64,000 nt of DNA from Synchiropus splendidus (GCF_027744825.2 NC_071347.1:15976501-16040500); one strand, 5' to 3'; shown: positions 39,474 through 55,796, counted from the stretch's first letter. The notes: a model not told the origin generated them from the letters alone. Made by a program: numbers and translations.

Positions 39474-42400
39474 CTTACCACATGTCTGGTGTCACTTGTT
39501 TATATAGTACCTTGTGTTACTGAGTCAATCCCACGATCCCATCATGCACCATATACACAGAGCTTGTGTCCCAATAGAATGATCTTCAAGATCGCCACCC
39601 CATGTCTTGAGCCTTTCACAAAGCCCTTTTTAAAATGTATTTATTTATGAGCATTACTGTTAATGTGCTGGGCCGTTTGCTGAAGCACTGCCTACGGCAT
39701 CAGTCAATTTTTTAAACCTAAATGTTTCAAGCTGCAACACCGCCGGCGTCACCACGCCACGCAAATTTCCGCTCCATGATCAATATGTGATGCCTTTTGT
39801 GTCTGTCTATGTTCACACATTGCATCCTTTTGTCCTTTGGTATCGCAAGAAATTCTATTTGTACTTGCATTGTAATTATATTCAATTGAATTGGCCTTGT
39901 ACCAAGTGTTTTCTGAACCGACTAATTCATCACAGGATGCTGAATCTCGATGGAACATTTGCCTCTACTGTATCGCAGTTGTATTAATTCACTGTTTCCC
40001 CCCCAAGTGACAACACGTTCAAAAACAAATTACCTCATTTCAACTTACGGAATTTATTATAGTATAGTGTAATATAGGTTATTACATCGGTGCCTTTACT
40101 GTGAAGCACACACTCTTCTGATCAAGACATCTGCCGGCAATCGACAGCTTAAGTACATTTGCTTTCTCAGCAGCATGCAAAATGTCGATATGTCCCATTT
40201 TCTTGAGCTAAAATGTGATTCAGCAGGACTGCTGCCTGATAGCCTTTGGCCTTACGCGGGCAGCTGAAGGTCTATTATAAAGACAGAGCTTCTCCAAGGA
40301 ATCTACAGAGCAAGCACCTCACACTTTAGCCCCAGGTCTGTCCTCCTGAGAGAAGAACAAGTGCATTTGTAAGTCCGTTCATTGATGTCAATGCTTTCTT
40401 TTTATTTATTTATTTCTTGCTTGTTGTTTTTTTTTTTTTTTTTTTCACCTCAGCATGTGTGGCAACATGAAAACAGATGCCAGTAGGTGGCTGCGCTGGG
40501 AGCATGACTGAGGAGCAAGGTGTATTCGCATAATGAGTGCAGCCACGGCTAAGGTCTCATTATATCGCACCCGGTGAACCGTGAATATTTCCTTCAAAAA
40601 AAAAGAGAGCAAAATATTAAGTCAAGGCCAACGAGACTCATTTTACTTCCAGCTAATAAATAAATAAATACAAAAACACACTTAACCTATAGCAAGTGTC
40701 ACGCAAGCCATCTTCAAAATATGTGTCCCAAATATGCAATATTTTATCACAACATATATTATTTATACTCCTTTATCCAACTGAAATTTTAAAAAGTGGA
40801 GTTCAAACATTGAGAAGTCCCCTGGGAAGTGTTGATTGATTCTTTCCCAGTGTAAAAGGCAACACCAAAACCCAGAATAATGTGCTTAAAAATGTGCTTT
40901 TGAACACTTTTATTACAGTTATATCAATATCATTGTCCTCCATGTTAAATAGCTCTGCGGTAATGAAATTTTTGACACAATCTATGGAGATATATGATGA
41001 GCTCATTGCGCTCATGTGAAAAAGATGATCGTCAAAAACACGTTCTCACTCTCATGGTGTCACGTATTGACAGGTGTCGAGATCACTTTTTAGCCCCAGG
41101 GTGATGCAAAATTTGTTCATTCATTGGGCTCTGGAGTGAATCAAATCTTCCACCTCCTGTGGCGTTTCTTGCTGCTGCATCATGCAAAGTGGCGACTCAC
41201 ACTAAAAGCGGTCTCTGCTGCGTGCAGGACACGTCATCGGTTCACTGAAACACGCAAGATTTGCGACGCAGCGATATTGAGGATGTATTTTATGAGACCA
41301 ATATTGAGTGATTTGTGTTTAATGCTGGTTAAACTAAAGCAAAAACGGCTCATTTACGCGTGTTGCATCAGCGGATTCACGTTTGAACTACATTTATTCT
41401 GATTTACCGCAGTCCCATAATATGTTGACTCTCCGCTCCACTGAATTTACAGTGATCACCAGTGAATAATACGCAAAATACGTGGCATTCGTTTAGTTTA
41501 GGTCAAGACAGCATGAAACGGGGAGATAGCTAATTTTATATCATGTTGAACGTGGATTTTTTGAGGATCCAAGTCTGAGGATCGGACGTTCATCTCAACT
41601 GCAACCTGACCAAAACTGGCGAAAGCTGCAAAAATAGAACTCAATCCTATTTCCAATGGCGCGGAGCTGCCAAATAGTGTGAGTCGAGGGTTTGTCAGAC
41701 CATTTTCAACAAACCCTGAAAGTTTCACTGAAATTTTTTTTTTTTTTTTTTTAATTTTGGAGTTATTCTCTTTACAATGAAATAAAACAACCAAGTAAAA
41801 ACTGAATGATACAATTGAGCAGAGAGCATTGAGATAAACATTGTTGGAGATGTGACATTGACACATTCACACAACATTACTCTGACTTCAATGGTGGATG
41901 AGCAAGATATTCTGAGGTGGTGGAGGATGACCAGACTGTGGGAACCATGAAGGGAGCTGGTGACAAACAAAGATGACTGCAGGAAACAAAGGTTGAAAAG
42001 TGAATACTGAAGGGAAACTACCCTAAAATGCAAACCGTTTTTGCTTCATTATTGATGGCGCCGTGATTCAGCTGACAATTTTCTGTATCAGATATTAGTC
42101 ATGGCACAAGATTGTTCGCATTATTATAACGGTAGAACAAATTGCCCGGTGGACTTTGACAAATGTGCCCGAAGGCTGACTTGAGGCTGGTTAGAAATTT
42201 TACTTCCTAAGGGAACAAACAGACCTAAATGTGCAGACGGCGATGAGTCTTAGTCCTTGCGAAAATGAAACAAAATCGGGAAGCAAATGTGTCACTTGAG
42301 GGTTCAGCGCTGCGGCCGTGCTTTGCATTTAAAATACAGCGCTGTCCCCTTTTGTTTTCAATAACCAGACAAATAAATAAATGCAGCCTCACCATGCCAA

Positions 42401-43720
42401 TATTCAGACACAGAATTTGAAGTAGAAAAGACTCTTTTCAACTCTCATGTTTGCTGGAAAATGAATATTAAACTAATATTATGAGAGATGAGATACATAC
42501 CATTGAACCTCCTTCATGGAGATAATGCTCTCACACTTCAAGTCAAGTGTCCATACAGTTACAAAAAGAAGACAGATACCTCAGAAGGCATATATCTAAT
42601 TTAGCACTGTGAGATGAGAGGTTACAGCTGGTTCGGAAGAAAATCGATGCACATTAGCACAATATACGAGCCAATGACTCAAACGTTTAACCATACAGGA
42701 CATGTGATGGAGGCCGTTACTGATATGAGATATGAGTCTTGTATGAATGGTCTATATATAGCCAGCAGCTGCGAAGAAAACGGCTGGAAACTTGGCGCGA
42801 ACCAGTTGGGGTTGGTTATTTAGGTCATTTACAAACATGCAAACCAAGTGAGCCACTAAAGATTTAATTATGCTGTACTTTTCCCCGTGAACTGAACTGT
42901 GCTTAAAGAGATATCAATCTGTTTTTTTTCTGCATATTGTGTTCATGAGAGTATGTCTGCAGTGCAAATACAATGATGCTCACATGGAGGAGAAAGATGA
43001 ATAAAAGATATCTTTGACCAAAAGGATTGCTTGCTGGTATCACAGGTGTACTGCTTGTGCCGACACTGGTGCTTATTGTGTAACCTAACACTAGTTTTAC
43101 ACCATCCAGACAATGTATTTTACTCCACAGTGCAGCTTCTGTACAGTATTTATACTTGAATTATGCAAGGGTTGGACTAAATACTGGAAACACTTTAAAG
43201 CTAAAAAAGCTTAAAGGTGTTTCTATTGTTTTGTTCAACAATATGTTTTCTGATATATATTTATATTGACTTCAGAACAGCTTCGCTGGTACAAAGACTA
43301 GACTAAGAAGAGCCGTGTGAGTGTTTCTGTGTCATCCAATCTGGCTGCTACTGACCTTTACAAAGAGCCTCTCACATAAAACGATTGGCAAAAAAGCAAG
43401 TTTGGAGTGTATCTCCTTATTTTTCGCCTAATTCCCATGTATTTTCTCCCTTTTACTGTCTTCTTCCTGGTGTGACCTTTCCTCCATTTGTCTCCTTTCC
43501 ATGTTTTTGTGTGCAGTTCATTGCGTTTGGTTGCTGTGTCCCGGGTTGTTCTGCTTCTCAGCAAGCGCTGCAGCTGATCTCCGCTCTCCGGTTCTTAAAC
43601 TCTGGCTGAACTCACAATCATCACCTGGTCATTTCAGTCTAGTGCTGTGTGCTCTTTTTGGCTTTTGTCTGAATGTGCGTCAGGTCTCTCCTCTGCTTCA
43701 AGATGTTTTCAACTTATGGT
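39474..43720. other. Unassigned intergenic DNA
   Basis: No coding gene is supported. Poly-T runs at 40,429-40,445 and 41,732-41,752. A TATA box plus a splice-donor-like sequence near 40,276-40,374 is listed under findings. Confidence 0.4.
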
Positions 43721-45000
43721 CCTCAAGACACAGCTGACTGAACGCTGATGTGGTCCTCTGTCCGTCGTCCCCTGTTGATCCCCAGGCGTGGAGGTGCCCA
43801 GCTTGTTCAGTGGTACTTTAGCAGTGCAGCAGTGTCTCAGGGTGAGCTCTCGGTCAAACTTTGGTGGACATGTCGATCTCAGGAAGTGGCATATGCTGGG
43901 GTGTGGCCTCCACTTGCCATCCTGTGATGGTCTTGCATGGTTCTCCCATCTCACCTGGTACCCACTATGTCGTCAGTCTTCAGTGGAACAAAGCCCCTGA
44001 CAATCTTACTGACTCTTCTCCACCACGGTTAGTCTGATCTACGGTGGGGAATCTGGGTGGTTGCTCCAGCCACTTGCACTATTACACCAACTAATGCACA
44101 CAGCAGATGCCTACTGGACACATTCCAAGGCTGTGCATCTATGATGAGCCAATTCCAATGATCCTATGGAAGCCTTGGACATTGGTACAATGCAGAGCTT
44201 ATTGACTCTGAACAGATGGAACAAATCACACTGGATACCATCTGTGGCTTCAAGCAACTCCCACAGGGATGATGGTGCGTCATGCTGGAGCCACCAGGCC
44301 ATCATGCACGGGGACAACCCAAACCACCAAAGTTGTGGTAAGTCTCCGTGGAAGTCCTAGTACCTCCTTAAAAGCTGCCTCCAACTGTCATCACACCCCT
44401 CTCTAAGGTAATAAACAGCAATACTTTGCACTTTCCCTGGGAACGCTGCCTACGTTTTACCAGGACATTGAAAGATTTTTATTTTTCCCCAGAATCAGTA
44501 AGTTTTTTTATTCAGTGACACAGAAAAAAAGATTTTATATAAGACACTGTGGGAAGGAACATTGGAGTATGAGGTGTACTGCAGTCGAGAGACATTGGGG
44601 AGTAAATATTTGGAATATAGCAGTTCCTGACTTGCTCAACAAGCTCAAGTATCTGACAGGCAAACCTTGGTTTGTGGAGGAAACAAGCACCTGGGTCAAC
44701 CAATATAGTCATCCAGAGAAGGTGTAGGCCTCACTGACAGCTGCTGAAATTGAATGGGAGCCCTTCTTGCACTGCATCTGGGGAAATGTATGACAGTGCC
44801 ACCCTATCAGGTATCGGATGGGTGGCCAATCCCTGTATGAAAGAACAACTACCTACCACCTATTCTCCTTTTAGTGGACAGCAGCATCCACATTTCCTCA
44901 GTGGCGCATGTGGCATGTTTCATACATGGGTCTGAATTGCTTAAACTACTAGATCCGATACCCATAGAACAAGCTTTCTTTAAAAGGATCAACTTAAATC
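43721..45000. other. GC-richer unassigned block
   Basis: Sequence of clearly higher GC than its neighbours, without microsatellites or recognised repeats and with only short frames on both strands. It could be an old, unrecognised transposon or a degenerate coding remnant. I cannot identify it. Confidence 0.3.
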
Positions 45001-45552
45001 TGTGATATCAGTTTGCAGTATATACAGCATGTATATGCTGCGTACAGCTGCCTTTCTCACAGACCTGTTGCTTATCAGGTTTTCTCATCCTCCTTCAGAG
45101 TTCTTTAAAACAGCATTTAACTCTTGACCTTAAAATATCCTCGAACTACTGCCTCTTCAATACGGTCCTTGGGTACCTCACAAAACAGTGAGGCAGGAGA
45201 GATGCATCATAGAATGGTAAACCTTTGACCTACCAGTCAATAGGTCAAAAGTATCTTCATGACCAGATGACTAAGAGACTTTGCTTCTGGTCTTAGCTGA
45301 ATTGACCTATTCCTGACTTCTGGCAGCTTTTTTCCTCCACCAAAATGTTCCCCTCCAGCTCACTTCTTCTGAGAAATGCTGGCTTTCAGTTCCACTTGAT
45401 GTCCCTCTCTAGCAGTTCACCAGACATAATTGCTCTGGACAAAATCCCTTTAAAAAGCCAGATCCGTGTACCAACAACAAATTCAAGTGGCGATATCAGA
45501 GTCACGCTGCACGGATTGCACTGGATTGATAAACACATTAAAAGTCCACCTT

Positions 45553-45555
<3 letters not shown>
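45001..45555. other. Unassigned intergenic DNA
   Basis: No supported gene or repeat. Confidence 0.4.

Positions 45556-45646
<91 letters not shown>
45556..45646. repeat. (AT)n microsatellite
   Basis: About 45 AT units. Confidence 0.97.
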
Positions 45647-45648
<2 letters not shown>

Positions 45649-45689
45649 TTTAGCTGTACTTATGGCAACCAATTCTTGGAAAGTAACCT

Positions 45690-46065
45690 TCTTGTGAGGA
45701 CATTTTTGTTTGTGGAGGCATCTTTGCCAACCCTCCTAGGTTAGTTTCAATTTCAGGGTTAAACCTTCAAAATAACTGGGCTATTATATTTGGGTTTTAA
45801 GATGGGTTAGGGTTAGGTTTAGGGTAAGAGGCTGGGGTAAGCTTTATGCCAATGAAATGTCCCCAACATATATTATTAAATCTATTATAGTGAGGTCCAA
45901 TTTTGAGGGCCCTTAGCCGTTTGTAGGGCCCTTTTACCGGACAGCACAAGGTTAAGGTTTGTTTAGGATGGTTAGGTTCAGGGTGAGAGGCTGGGGAAAG
46001 CACTATGTTAACCCCACGGAGATGGTGTGACAAACCTGTGTGTGTGCGTGCAGGTGTGTGTGTGC
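45690..46065. repeat. Teleost dispersed repeat with GGTTAGGGTTAGG core
   Basis: CTTGTGAGGACATTTTTG, GATGGGTTAGGGTTAGG, GGGTAAGAGGCTGGGG (again as GGGTGAGAGGCTGGGG at about 45,978) and a terminal GTGTGTGTGCGTGC follow the layout of a common fish interspersed repeat. Two internal copies of the GAGAGGCTGGGG block suggest partial duplication. Confidence 0.5.
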
Positions 46066-48431
46066 GTGCTGATCCATCACCATAAATCGTTTCCCTTGAT
46101 GGCAGCAAAACAAAAACACAAGCAACACCACCGACTACAGAATACCAGCAGTTTAGTAGTCAATTATTCAAAGACTGCTTGGTGAAACCCCTGGCATCTT
46201 GTGGAGAAAAACAGACTGCAGCTCAGATGATTCTCATTCAGTGGGTTGAAAACTCCCGTAGGCAAAAGTGACAAATTGATATGATGACTGAGATGACATA
46301 AAAGTTGAAAAAAATTGTTGACCCATTGTGAGTTAAACTTACAAATAATTCAACAAATGTGTGATTTTTTTTTCTGTTGATACATAATGAAGAACTCACT
46401 GTCTATTTTAATATTATTCAACCACAGTTGCAGCAAATAAAGGGAAAAAATACATCATTATACATCTGTCAAAACATTCCACAATCTGTTGGTTGATCTA
46501 CAACAGTATGTTTTATTCATTTATTTATTTATCTTGATAAATGAGGAAACAATTTCTGAAAGGTCCATGGGTCAAAATATGTTGTTTGACATCAAGGCAA
46601 AGATGCCTGTATTTTTGCTGGGATACTTCTCTGTTTCAGTTTGAGTCAAGATCACTTGAACTAGCGAGGTTTGTAGCTTGAATAGAAATATCTTGAAGAT
46701 GTCTGTGGTGAACACACATCTAAAACACTAACTTATTTCCATTTGAATACAACAGATCTGTGACCACATGGTTTGGAGAACTGCCCTCAATGTTTTGGAG
46801 ATGAAAGTGCCCTTGGATAAATATGAGACTAACTCATACTCTTTCATAAAAGTCTTTGAGTCACTTTTCACAAGGACATCATTCTAAGCAGGTTGTTGGA
46901 AATGTCAAGCTAAATCTCAGGCGTAGCTCTCAGCGACTGCACTGTGTGCATAGTAAAACATGGCCAGTTTTTAATTTGACTCCCTGCATCATTAAAAAAA
47001 TGAATTTCTTTTTTAATATAACCTCCTGATCCCACTTTGCCTCTGAAGATTTTGTTTTGCTTTTCTGTGTTACATTGACTTGAATGAGCTTGCATTTGTT
47101 TGAAGGGTTAAGCGCAAAGGCAAGAACGATGGTTGGAACCAAGCAGTTTCCCGTGCTAGTGTTTAACAAGATTATCACCGGAGAGAATGCGTGTGTCAGG
47201 TCGGCACATCAAACCAGATTATTGCCTCGCTCCTGTTGCACAATATATTGAGTTGGGAAATCGTTCCATCACCAAATGTGAACAGATGTTGCACAACATC
47301 ATGCCAGTCACACTCCTGAGCATGTTTCCTCACAGTCTCCAGCAAAACAAATGGAACGGTCCATCGTCATATTTGTTCCCCATCATTGGTGCCTGGAAAT
47401 ATCTGAACCCAAATATGCTTCACCCACACTTTTAACATCCATAATCCTCGTCTTCCCTGGGGTTCAGTATAAGCTTCATGATAAATGGTTAGGATCAGCT
47501 CTGCTGACTCGAAGAACATGGATGTTGCGTTTCATGGCCTTAACCAAAACCCCTTCCATGTTGAACATGAGACCTGTTGAGGCTGGAACTTCATCATTTA
47601 TTGGACAACTGAATATAAAGATGGAAAAAAATATGTTAGGTGGATCTGACACGAAGGTAAGATATAGTTCCATGCAGCTGTAACTCTTTCAAATGGCAAA
47701 AAGAAAATGGCAAGAAGGAAACACATTCACAATAAGAATGGAAAAGTCTCATCTCAACAAATTCATAAATAACCTTTCACTGTCTTTAGCGCCGCCACAG
47801 TTGGGGACAAACTCATTGACTGATGATCAGCCAGGGGCTCTATGTAGCTTTAATTTTCAGAAGCACAATATTTATTTGTCCCCCAGCTTGTGATTGATGA
47901 GTCCAACTATCCGGATGAAATGGACTGTGTCAGTTCATTGTGTTTGCTTGGACAATGCAACACATTGTTGCAGTGGCTTTGCTTCGATTTTGAGTTCCGA
48001 CAAAACAGCCGTGTGCCATCTTGTTCCAATGTGTGTATAAGCGCGACTGATGGAGTTCAGGGCTCCGTCCACTCCCTGTCATCGCCACCCTATCATCAGG
48101 TTTTATGAGCACCTGGATATTTGTCCTGAGACATGACTGCCAAGTCATCGTGAGCAGAGTTTGGCGGAGTCCCAGGCCATTTATCTTTCCGCTAGCATCA
48201 GTTTGCAACTGCATCACAGCAAACACACCAAGGATGATTATTAACTCTGAGGATGCGCTATTACTTGACCTCTCTCTTATGATCATGCATAATAGAGTAT
48301 TGGTGTCCTCCTGCTAGTTCAGACAGTGACTTATCGTCCAAGTCTCAGTAGACCAAGAACTTGTCCACAGCCACTGACATCTTTATACGGGCACAGGAAT
48401 GTGAGAAATCACGTTGTTTTCACACCAGAAA
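46066..48431. other. Unassigned intergenic DNA
   Basis: No supported gene or repeat. Confidence 0.45.
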
Positions 48432-48591
48432 CAAACATGTAGATGAGGGTTTGTGTTTGTAACATGATATTTTTGAACAAATTATGGTACAAAACATGTT
48501 TTGGTTATTTAAAACAAAAATGTAAATGAGGGTTTGTGTTTGTAACATGATATTATGGAACAAATTATGGTACAAAACATGTTTTTTTTTT
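48432..48591 (+). repeat. 83-bp tandem duplication
   Basis: GAGGGTTTGTGTTTGTAACA followed by TGATATT and CAAATTATGGTACAAAACAT occurs twice with a period of 83 bases and only a few differences. Confidence 0.9.
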
Positions 48592-49514
48592 ATTAATGCT
48601 TTTATCTATATTCATCATTTCATCTTCTTTTTCAAACCCTGGAGGTATTTATTTATTTATCTTTTTTTTTATATAAATATCTTAATTTTCTTTCTATCAA
48701 AACATGAGCTTGGTTTTACCTCAGTATTTATTTTAAAAAAAAAAGTTACTTTTGACTATCTACCTTTTGTTTTTGAATAGTCTTGAAGAGAGGGACTATG
48801 AAGAAATCTTCACTTCAGGAGGGACCAAATCTGATGAGAAGAGGGAAGAGCCATGCAAAAGTGTATTCTGATTATATCATCAGGCTCTTTCATGTCAGAA
48901 ATAAATAAATAAATAAAAAGGCACTGAGACACCACATACCTCCTCCACGTCTTTAGAAAAACCTAGCTTCAACAAAGTTTCATGAAATGAACAAAAACAT
49001 ATATGATTATAAAGTTGTCCTGCACACTACACAATTGTTATAATTTTTTTTATTTTCTGCCAAATGCAAACCCATGAGCCACAGTCACATCATTAAAAAA
49101 ATGCACACAATATAAAATAATAACATGTCTAGTAACGTTTGAAATGTCTAATGTATCGTAGAATTCAAATAAACATTTAATTAATTTTATTTTTCAAAAT
49201 CTTCTCTTTTTTAAATATATTTCTATATATTATTATTATTGTTGTTTATTTTATTTATTTATTTATTTTCAAATGGAGCTGGTTACAGGACATGAAGCGC
49301 AACAGACTAGAAAATTAATTTGAATTCAAAAACCGGCAGAGCACCACCACAATCAAACCACTTCTGAGTTTCCCATTTCCAACCAACCGCACCACGCAGT
49401 TGTAACCCACTTCACACTGACATCTCTTCTCAGTATTTGAATGGCCAGTGTGAAAACCAATGAATTTAAATGTTAGTTTGCATAAAAGTAAAAAACAAAG
49501 AGTAAACACAAGCA
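48592..49514. other. AT-rich intergenic DNA
   Basis: Dominated by A- and T-runs. No gene. Confidence 0.5.
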
Positions 49515-49515
49515 C

Positions 49516-49547
<32 letters not shown>
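49515..49547. repeat. (AAT)n microsatellite
   Basis: About 11 units. Confidence 0.95.
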
Positions 49548-49548
<1 letters not shown>

Positions 49549-50089
49549 AATACATATTTTTGCCCACTGGCTAACAGTCGCACCAAAACCAATCTTTGAA
49601 ACTACATTTTCCATGGGAGATGGTTTGCAATAACTGATCATTTATATTAAATTATCTGTCTATTCGTTGAATGGAATTGAGTTCCACACGTATTTCATCA
49701 ATATGAAATCGAAGCACCCTGTTACATGAGCTCACCTTCTGTATAGTGAATCTTGACAGTGTTCCTATGATGCGTACAGAGGTGGAACATACCACTTGCA
49801 TACATAAACACGGCCTGGCGTGATGCACCCATTCATTTAGACCAGCCTGAGGAGCAGAATAAATAAGAAAATGAATGGTTTAATGGTGTGTTAGTGAGGA
49901 GCCGGCGGAGCAGGCTTGAGGCTGTGTTTTGAATAAAGTGTCACACACTTGATAGAGCACAATGCCGGGCATTATACATTGTAATGAAATGCTTCTTTAA
50001 GAAGACGGCCGGGTGCCTTTGAATGCCTGCTTTGCATTATGAGCTCCTGGAAACGCACTGGCAGACTTCCTCTACTCCTTTTACCTGGT

Positions 50090-50220
50090 ACTTCCTTTGC
50101 ATTTAAACTGTCAACTGTCTCGCCCTGCCATGTGTCCAAACCATCTGGCCTCCTTCACTCTGACTCTGGTTCCCTCCTTTTGAATCCTGTCTTTCCTCAT
50201 CCTTCCTTGTCGGCATTTTG
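50090..50220 (-). mobile_element. Possible RTE LINE remnant
   Basis: CCATGTGTCCAAACCATCTGG and CCTCCTTCACTCTG match the reverse complement of the RTE WFGHV region. Flanking similarity is weak. Confidence 0.4.
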
Positions 50221-50243
50221 ACTTGATGGAGGAGAGTTTCTTT

Positions 50244-50578
50244 TAGTGGTGGGTAGGTGAGGTTTCATGACACAGTATTGAAGAGTTGATGAGGTTTCAC
50301 GAAACAGTGTCCTGATTTTAAGAGGCCACCAGATGGCACTGTCTGTAGTGATGGGCTGAGCAGAGAGTGCCATCTCGCGTTGGTGTCGCGTCTCTGTTTC
50401 ATGAAGCCTCATAAGTCCAACACTAACTGTCTGCTTTCGATTGTTAGGACTTGAACAAGTAATTCATTGAAACCTCACTTCATTTCTAAACCAAGAGCGC
50501 CATCTATTGTCCTCTGAAAATTAGGACATTGTCACATCAACCTTGCAATACTGTTTCATGATACCTCATTACTCAGTA
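50244..50578. mobile_element. hAT-like MITE, long form, interrupted by a second MITE
   Basis: It starts TAGTGGTGGGTAGGTGAGG and ends TTCATGATACCTCATTACTC. The left arm contains GGCCACCAGATGGCACTG (core 50,326-50,339). The right-arm motif GCGCCATCTATTGT (50,497-50,510) is partial. A short-form element is inserted at 50,346-50,425. Confidence 0.85.
50346..50425. mobile_element. hAT-like MITE, 80-base deleted short form, nested
   Basis: It begins TAGTGATGGGCTGAG and ends CATAAGTCCAACACTA, flanked by a perfect 8-bp duplication ACTGTCTG (50,338-50,345 and 50,426-50,433). The duplicated bases abut the CTCF-like core of the host element. Confidence 0.9.
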
Positions 50579-53797
<3,219 letters not shown>

Positions 53798-53803
53798 TTT
53801 ATT
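53798..53803 (-). promoter_or_regulatory. lrrc4c: Candidate polyadenylation signal for lrrc4c
   Basis: TTTATT on the plus strand is AATAAA on the minus strand, about 60 bases after the TGA at 53,864-53,862. It is the first canonical hexamer downstream of the stop. Further TTTATT hexamers occur in the AT-rich DNA around 53,140-53,160 and 53,282, so the true 3' end may be more distal. Confidence 0.3.
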
Positions 53804-53861
53804 CAGTTGTTGTCTTCATAATGTCTCATTTTGAAAAGAAAAATAGAAAAAAGGAACGAGT

Positions 53862-55796
53862 TCAGATTTGGGTCTCTTGTACATTGTCTTTGGAGCTGGC
53901 CCGGATTAGCAAAGGTTCGTGCACTGAGCTGTGTATGGAGTTGAGCGCAGACGCATGGTTGAACGCCGTCTTATAAGCATTATAGTGGTTGAGGTGCTCA
54001 TGCTCTAAAGGAGGTAGAGTCAGATGGCCCTCCATGCCTGGACCCCCCGTCACGCAGTCCTCGTCCACATTGATGATCTCAATAGTGCGTGTGGGGGCGT
54101 GGTGGTTCTGCTGGTGGTGCTGCTTACGCATTTTGTAGAAGATAATGAGCATGACGGCCGCCATGAGCGTGATAGCCACGAAGCAGCCGATGATTATCTT
54201 GGTGGTTTTCATGACTTCGTCCAGGCCATTCAGCGCTCCCTCGGTGACGGTAACCGTGAAGGTTTTCTCCGTGGTCCTGGTGGAAACCGTGGTCCGGACG
54301 GTGGTGGTGGTGGTGGAAGTGGGCGATACGGCCTCCCACATTCCAGCCGACGTGGTCGGACCCACCTTGTGTTGCACGCCGGTGGTGAAGCCTTCGTTGT
54401 GTGGCGCCTCTATGGTTTCCACCGTCACCGTGGTGAAGTAGCTGAAGCTGCTGTTCTCCGTTGAGGATACATTAAGGGTCGCGGATGCTGTCGTGTTACC
54501 GGCGGAGTTGCTGACCATGCAAGTATATATTCCAGTGTCCTGCATGGTAACGTTGGTGAAGTTTAAAGTACCATCATTTAACACGGAGATTCGGACCTTG
54601 TACGCGCCGTGTGTTACTATGGAACCATTTGGTGTGATCCAGCTGACCGACGTCAGAGAACTGGCTCTACATTTTAACTCGGCAGCGCTTCCTTCGGTGA
54701 CGTTTAAGTCAGTGGGCGGATCCACGATAACAGGGGCGTAGCAGTGAAAGTAGTTCTGGTCCAGCTCGCCAATATATCGCCCTTTGTGGTGGGACGGTGA
54801 GCTGCAGCGCGCACAGCAGCTCGTGTTGGCCGGCACCATTTCTTTAAGCCACCAACTTAACCAAAGTATGTCACAGTTGCAGTTCCACGGGTTGTGGTGC
54901 AAGTGCACCCTCTCCAGGTGGTGTAGCGGAGTGAAAAGGTCATGGGGCAAGAGGGTGAGGTTATTGTGGGCTAGGTTGAGCTCCACGAGCGACTGCAGAT
55001 CATCGAATGAGTTCCTTTCAATGGTCTGGATCTGGGCATGCATCATCCATAGCTTTTGCAAATGGATCAGCCCTTTAAAAGAGCCCGGCCGGATGATGGA
55101 TAACTGGTTCCCTGACATCTCCAGTTCATCCAGCTTCACCAAGGGGATAAGGTTGGGGATTTCTTTCAGGTTGCACATTCCGAGATTTAAGTAGCGAAGA
55201 TTGCTTAGCCCTTCAAAGGCTCCCTCTGATATATACGAGAGCCGTTTGAGCTCCCCAAGGTCCAACCGTCGTAATGAGGACACTCTGTTGAAAGCATAGG
55301 AAGGAATACTCTCTATGGGATTATTCCTCAGCCACAGCTCCTTTAGTTTCGACAGGTACTCAAATGCCCCATTTGGGATGGTAGTGAGGCGGTTATCAAA
55401 AAGCTCCAAGGTATTGAGGTTGGCCAGTCCATTGAAGGCTCCCAGCTCAATCTTGCGTATGTGGTTTTTACTCAACTGAAGAATTTCCAAGTGTCTGAGG
55501 TGCTTGAAACTGTCCACCTTAATAACCTGGATGAGATTTTCTTGTAGATTCAGGTAGCGCGTGTTGGTCGAGATGCCATCTGGGACTTCTCGTAGGCCGC
55601 GACGGGTGCAGATGACTTTGCTGAACTGGTTGCTACAGGAGCAGACAGAGGGGCACGTCTGTGCGCGCACCAGTCCTGCCACTACCAGCAGCTGGAGGGC
55701 CAGGAGCAGCACAAATAAAGGGTCGGACAAGGCCCGGTTCCACCTAGGACCTCGCATCGTCTGCTGCTGCTGGGAGTAGCTCATCTTGTTTAACAT
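53862..55796 (-). CDS. lrrc4c: Leucine-rich repeat-containing protein 4C (netrin-G ligand 1), complete coding exon
   Basis: A 644-residue type I membrane protein in one uninterrupted frame. Residues 1-45 form a signal peptide (hydrophobic run about 27-43, likely cleavage before QTCPSVCSC). The LRRNT cysteines are C48, C52, C54 and C63. About nine leucine-rich repeats span 77-296. The LRRCT follows with [16 protein letters not shown] (C306, C308) and C327, C328, C331, C352. One Ig C2 domain has C376 and C426 in a DTGIYTC context. A Ser/Thr-rich stalk covers about 445-515, a transmembrane helix about 533-554, and the tail ends in ETQI, a class I PDZ ligand. Several N-glycosylation sequons are visible, for example NVT at 365, NFT at 412 and NTT at 434. 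The family is a postsynaptic adhesion molecule that binds netrin-G1 and, through ETQI, PSD-95. The N-terminus MLNKM and the overall sequence fit LRRC4C better than LRRC4 or LRRC4B. The start was chosen by match to the family N-terminus. Mammalian LRRC4C is about 640 residues, so length is normal. No frameshift or missing domain is seen. Confidence 0.97.
   Translation of the reverse strand: MLNKMSYSQQQQTMRGPRWNRALSDPLFVLLLALQLLVVAGLVRAQTCPSVCSCSNQFSKVICTRRGLREVPDGISTNTRYLNLQENLIQVIKVDSFKHLRHLEILQLSKNHIRKIELGAFNGLANLNTLELFDNRLTTIPNGAFEYLSKLKELWLRNNPIESIPSYAFNRVSSLRRLDLGELKRLSYISEGAFEGLSNLRYLNLGMCNLKEIPNLIPLVKLDELEMSGNQLSIIRPGSFKGLIHLQKLWMMHAQIQTIERNSFDDLQSLVELNLAHNNLTLLPHDLFTPLHHLERVHLHHNPWNCNCDILWLSWWLKEMVPANTSCCARCSSPSHHKGRYIGELDQNYFHCYAPVIVDPPTDLNVTEGSAAELKCRASSLTSVSWITPNGSIVTHGAYKVRISVLNDGTLNFTNVTMQDTGIYTCMVSNSAGNTTASATLNVSSTENSSFSYFTTVTVETIEAPHNEGFTTGVQHKVGPTTSAGMWEAVSPTSTTTTTVRTTVSTRTTEKTFTVTVTEGALNGLDEVMKTTKIIIGCFVAITLMAAVMLIIFYKMRKQHHQQNHHAPTRTIEIINVDEDCVTGGPGMEGHLTLPPLEHEHLNHYNAYKTAFNHASALNSIHSSVHEPLLIRASSKDNVQETQI

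Noticed and set aside
45802..45816. GGTTAGGGTTAGG as an interstitial telomere
   Set aside because: Only two TTAGGG-type units, and it belongs to the core of a common fish dispersed repeat. The CCCTAACCC at 34,601 is equally short.
54024..54464. 146-codon frame on the plus strand opposite lrrc4c
   Set aside because: It is the antisense shadow of the lrrc4c stalk, transmembrane and cytoplasmic coding sequence; its composition simply mirrors the sense codons and no family is recognised.
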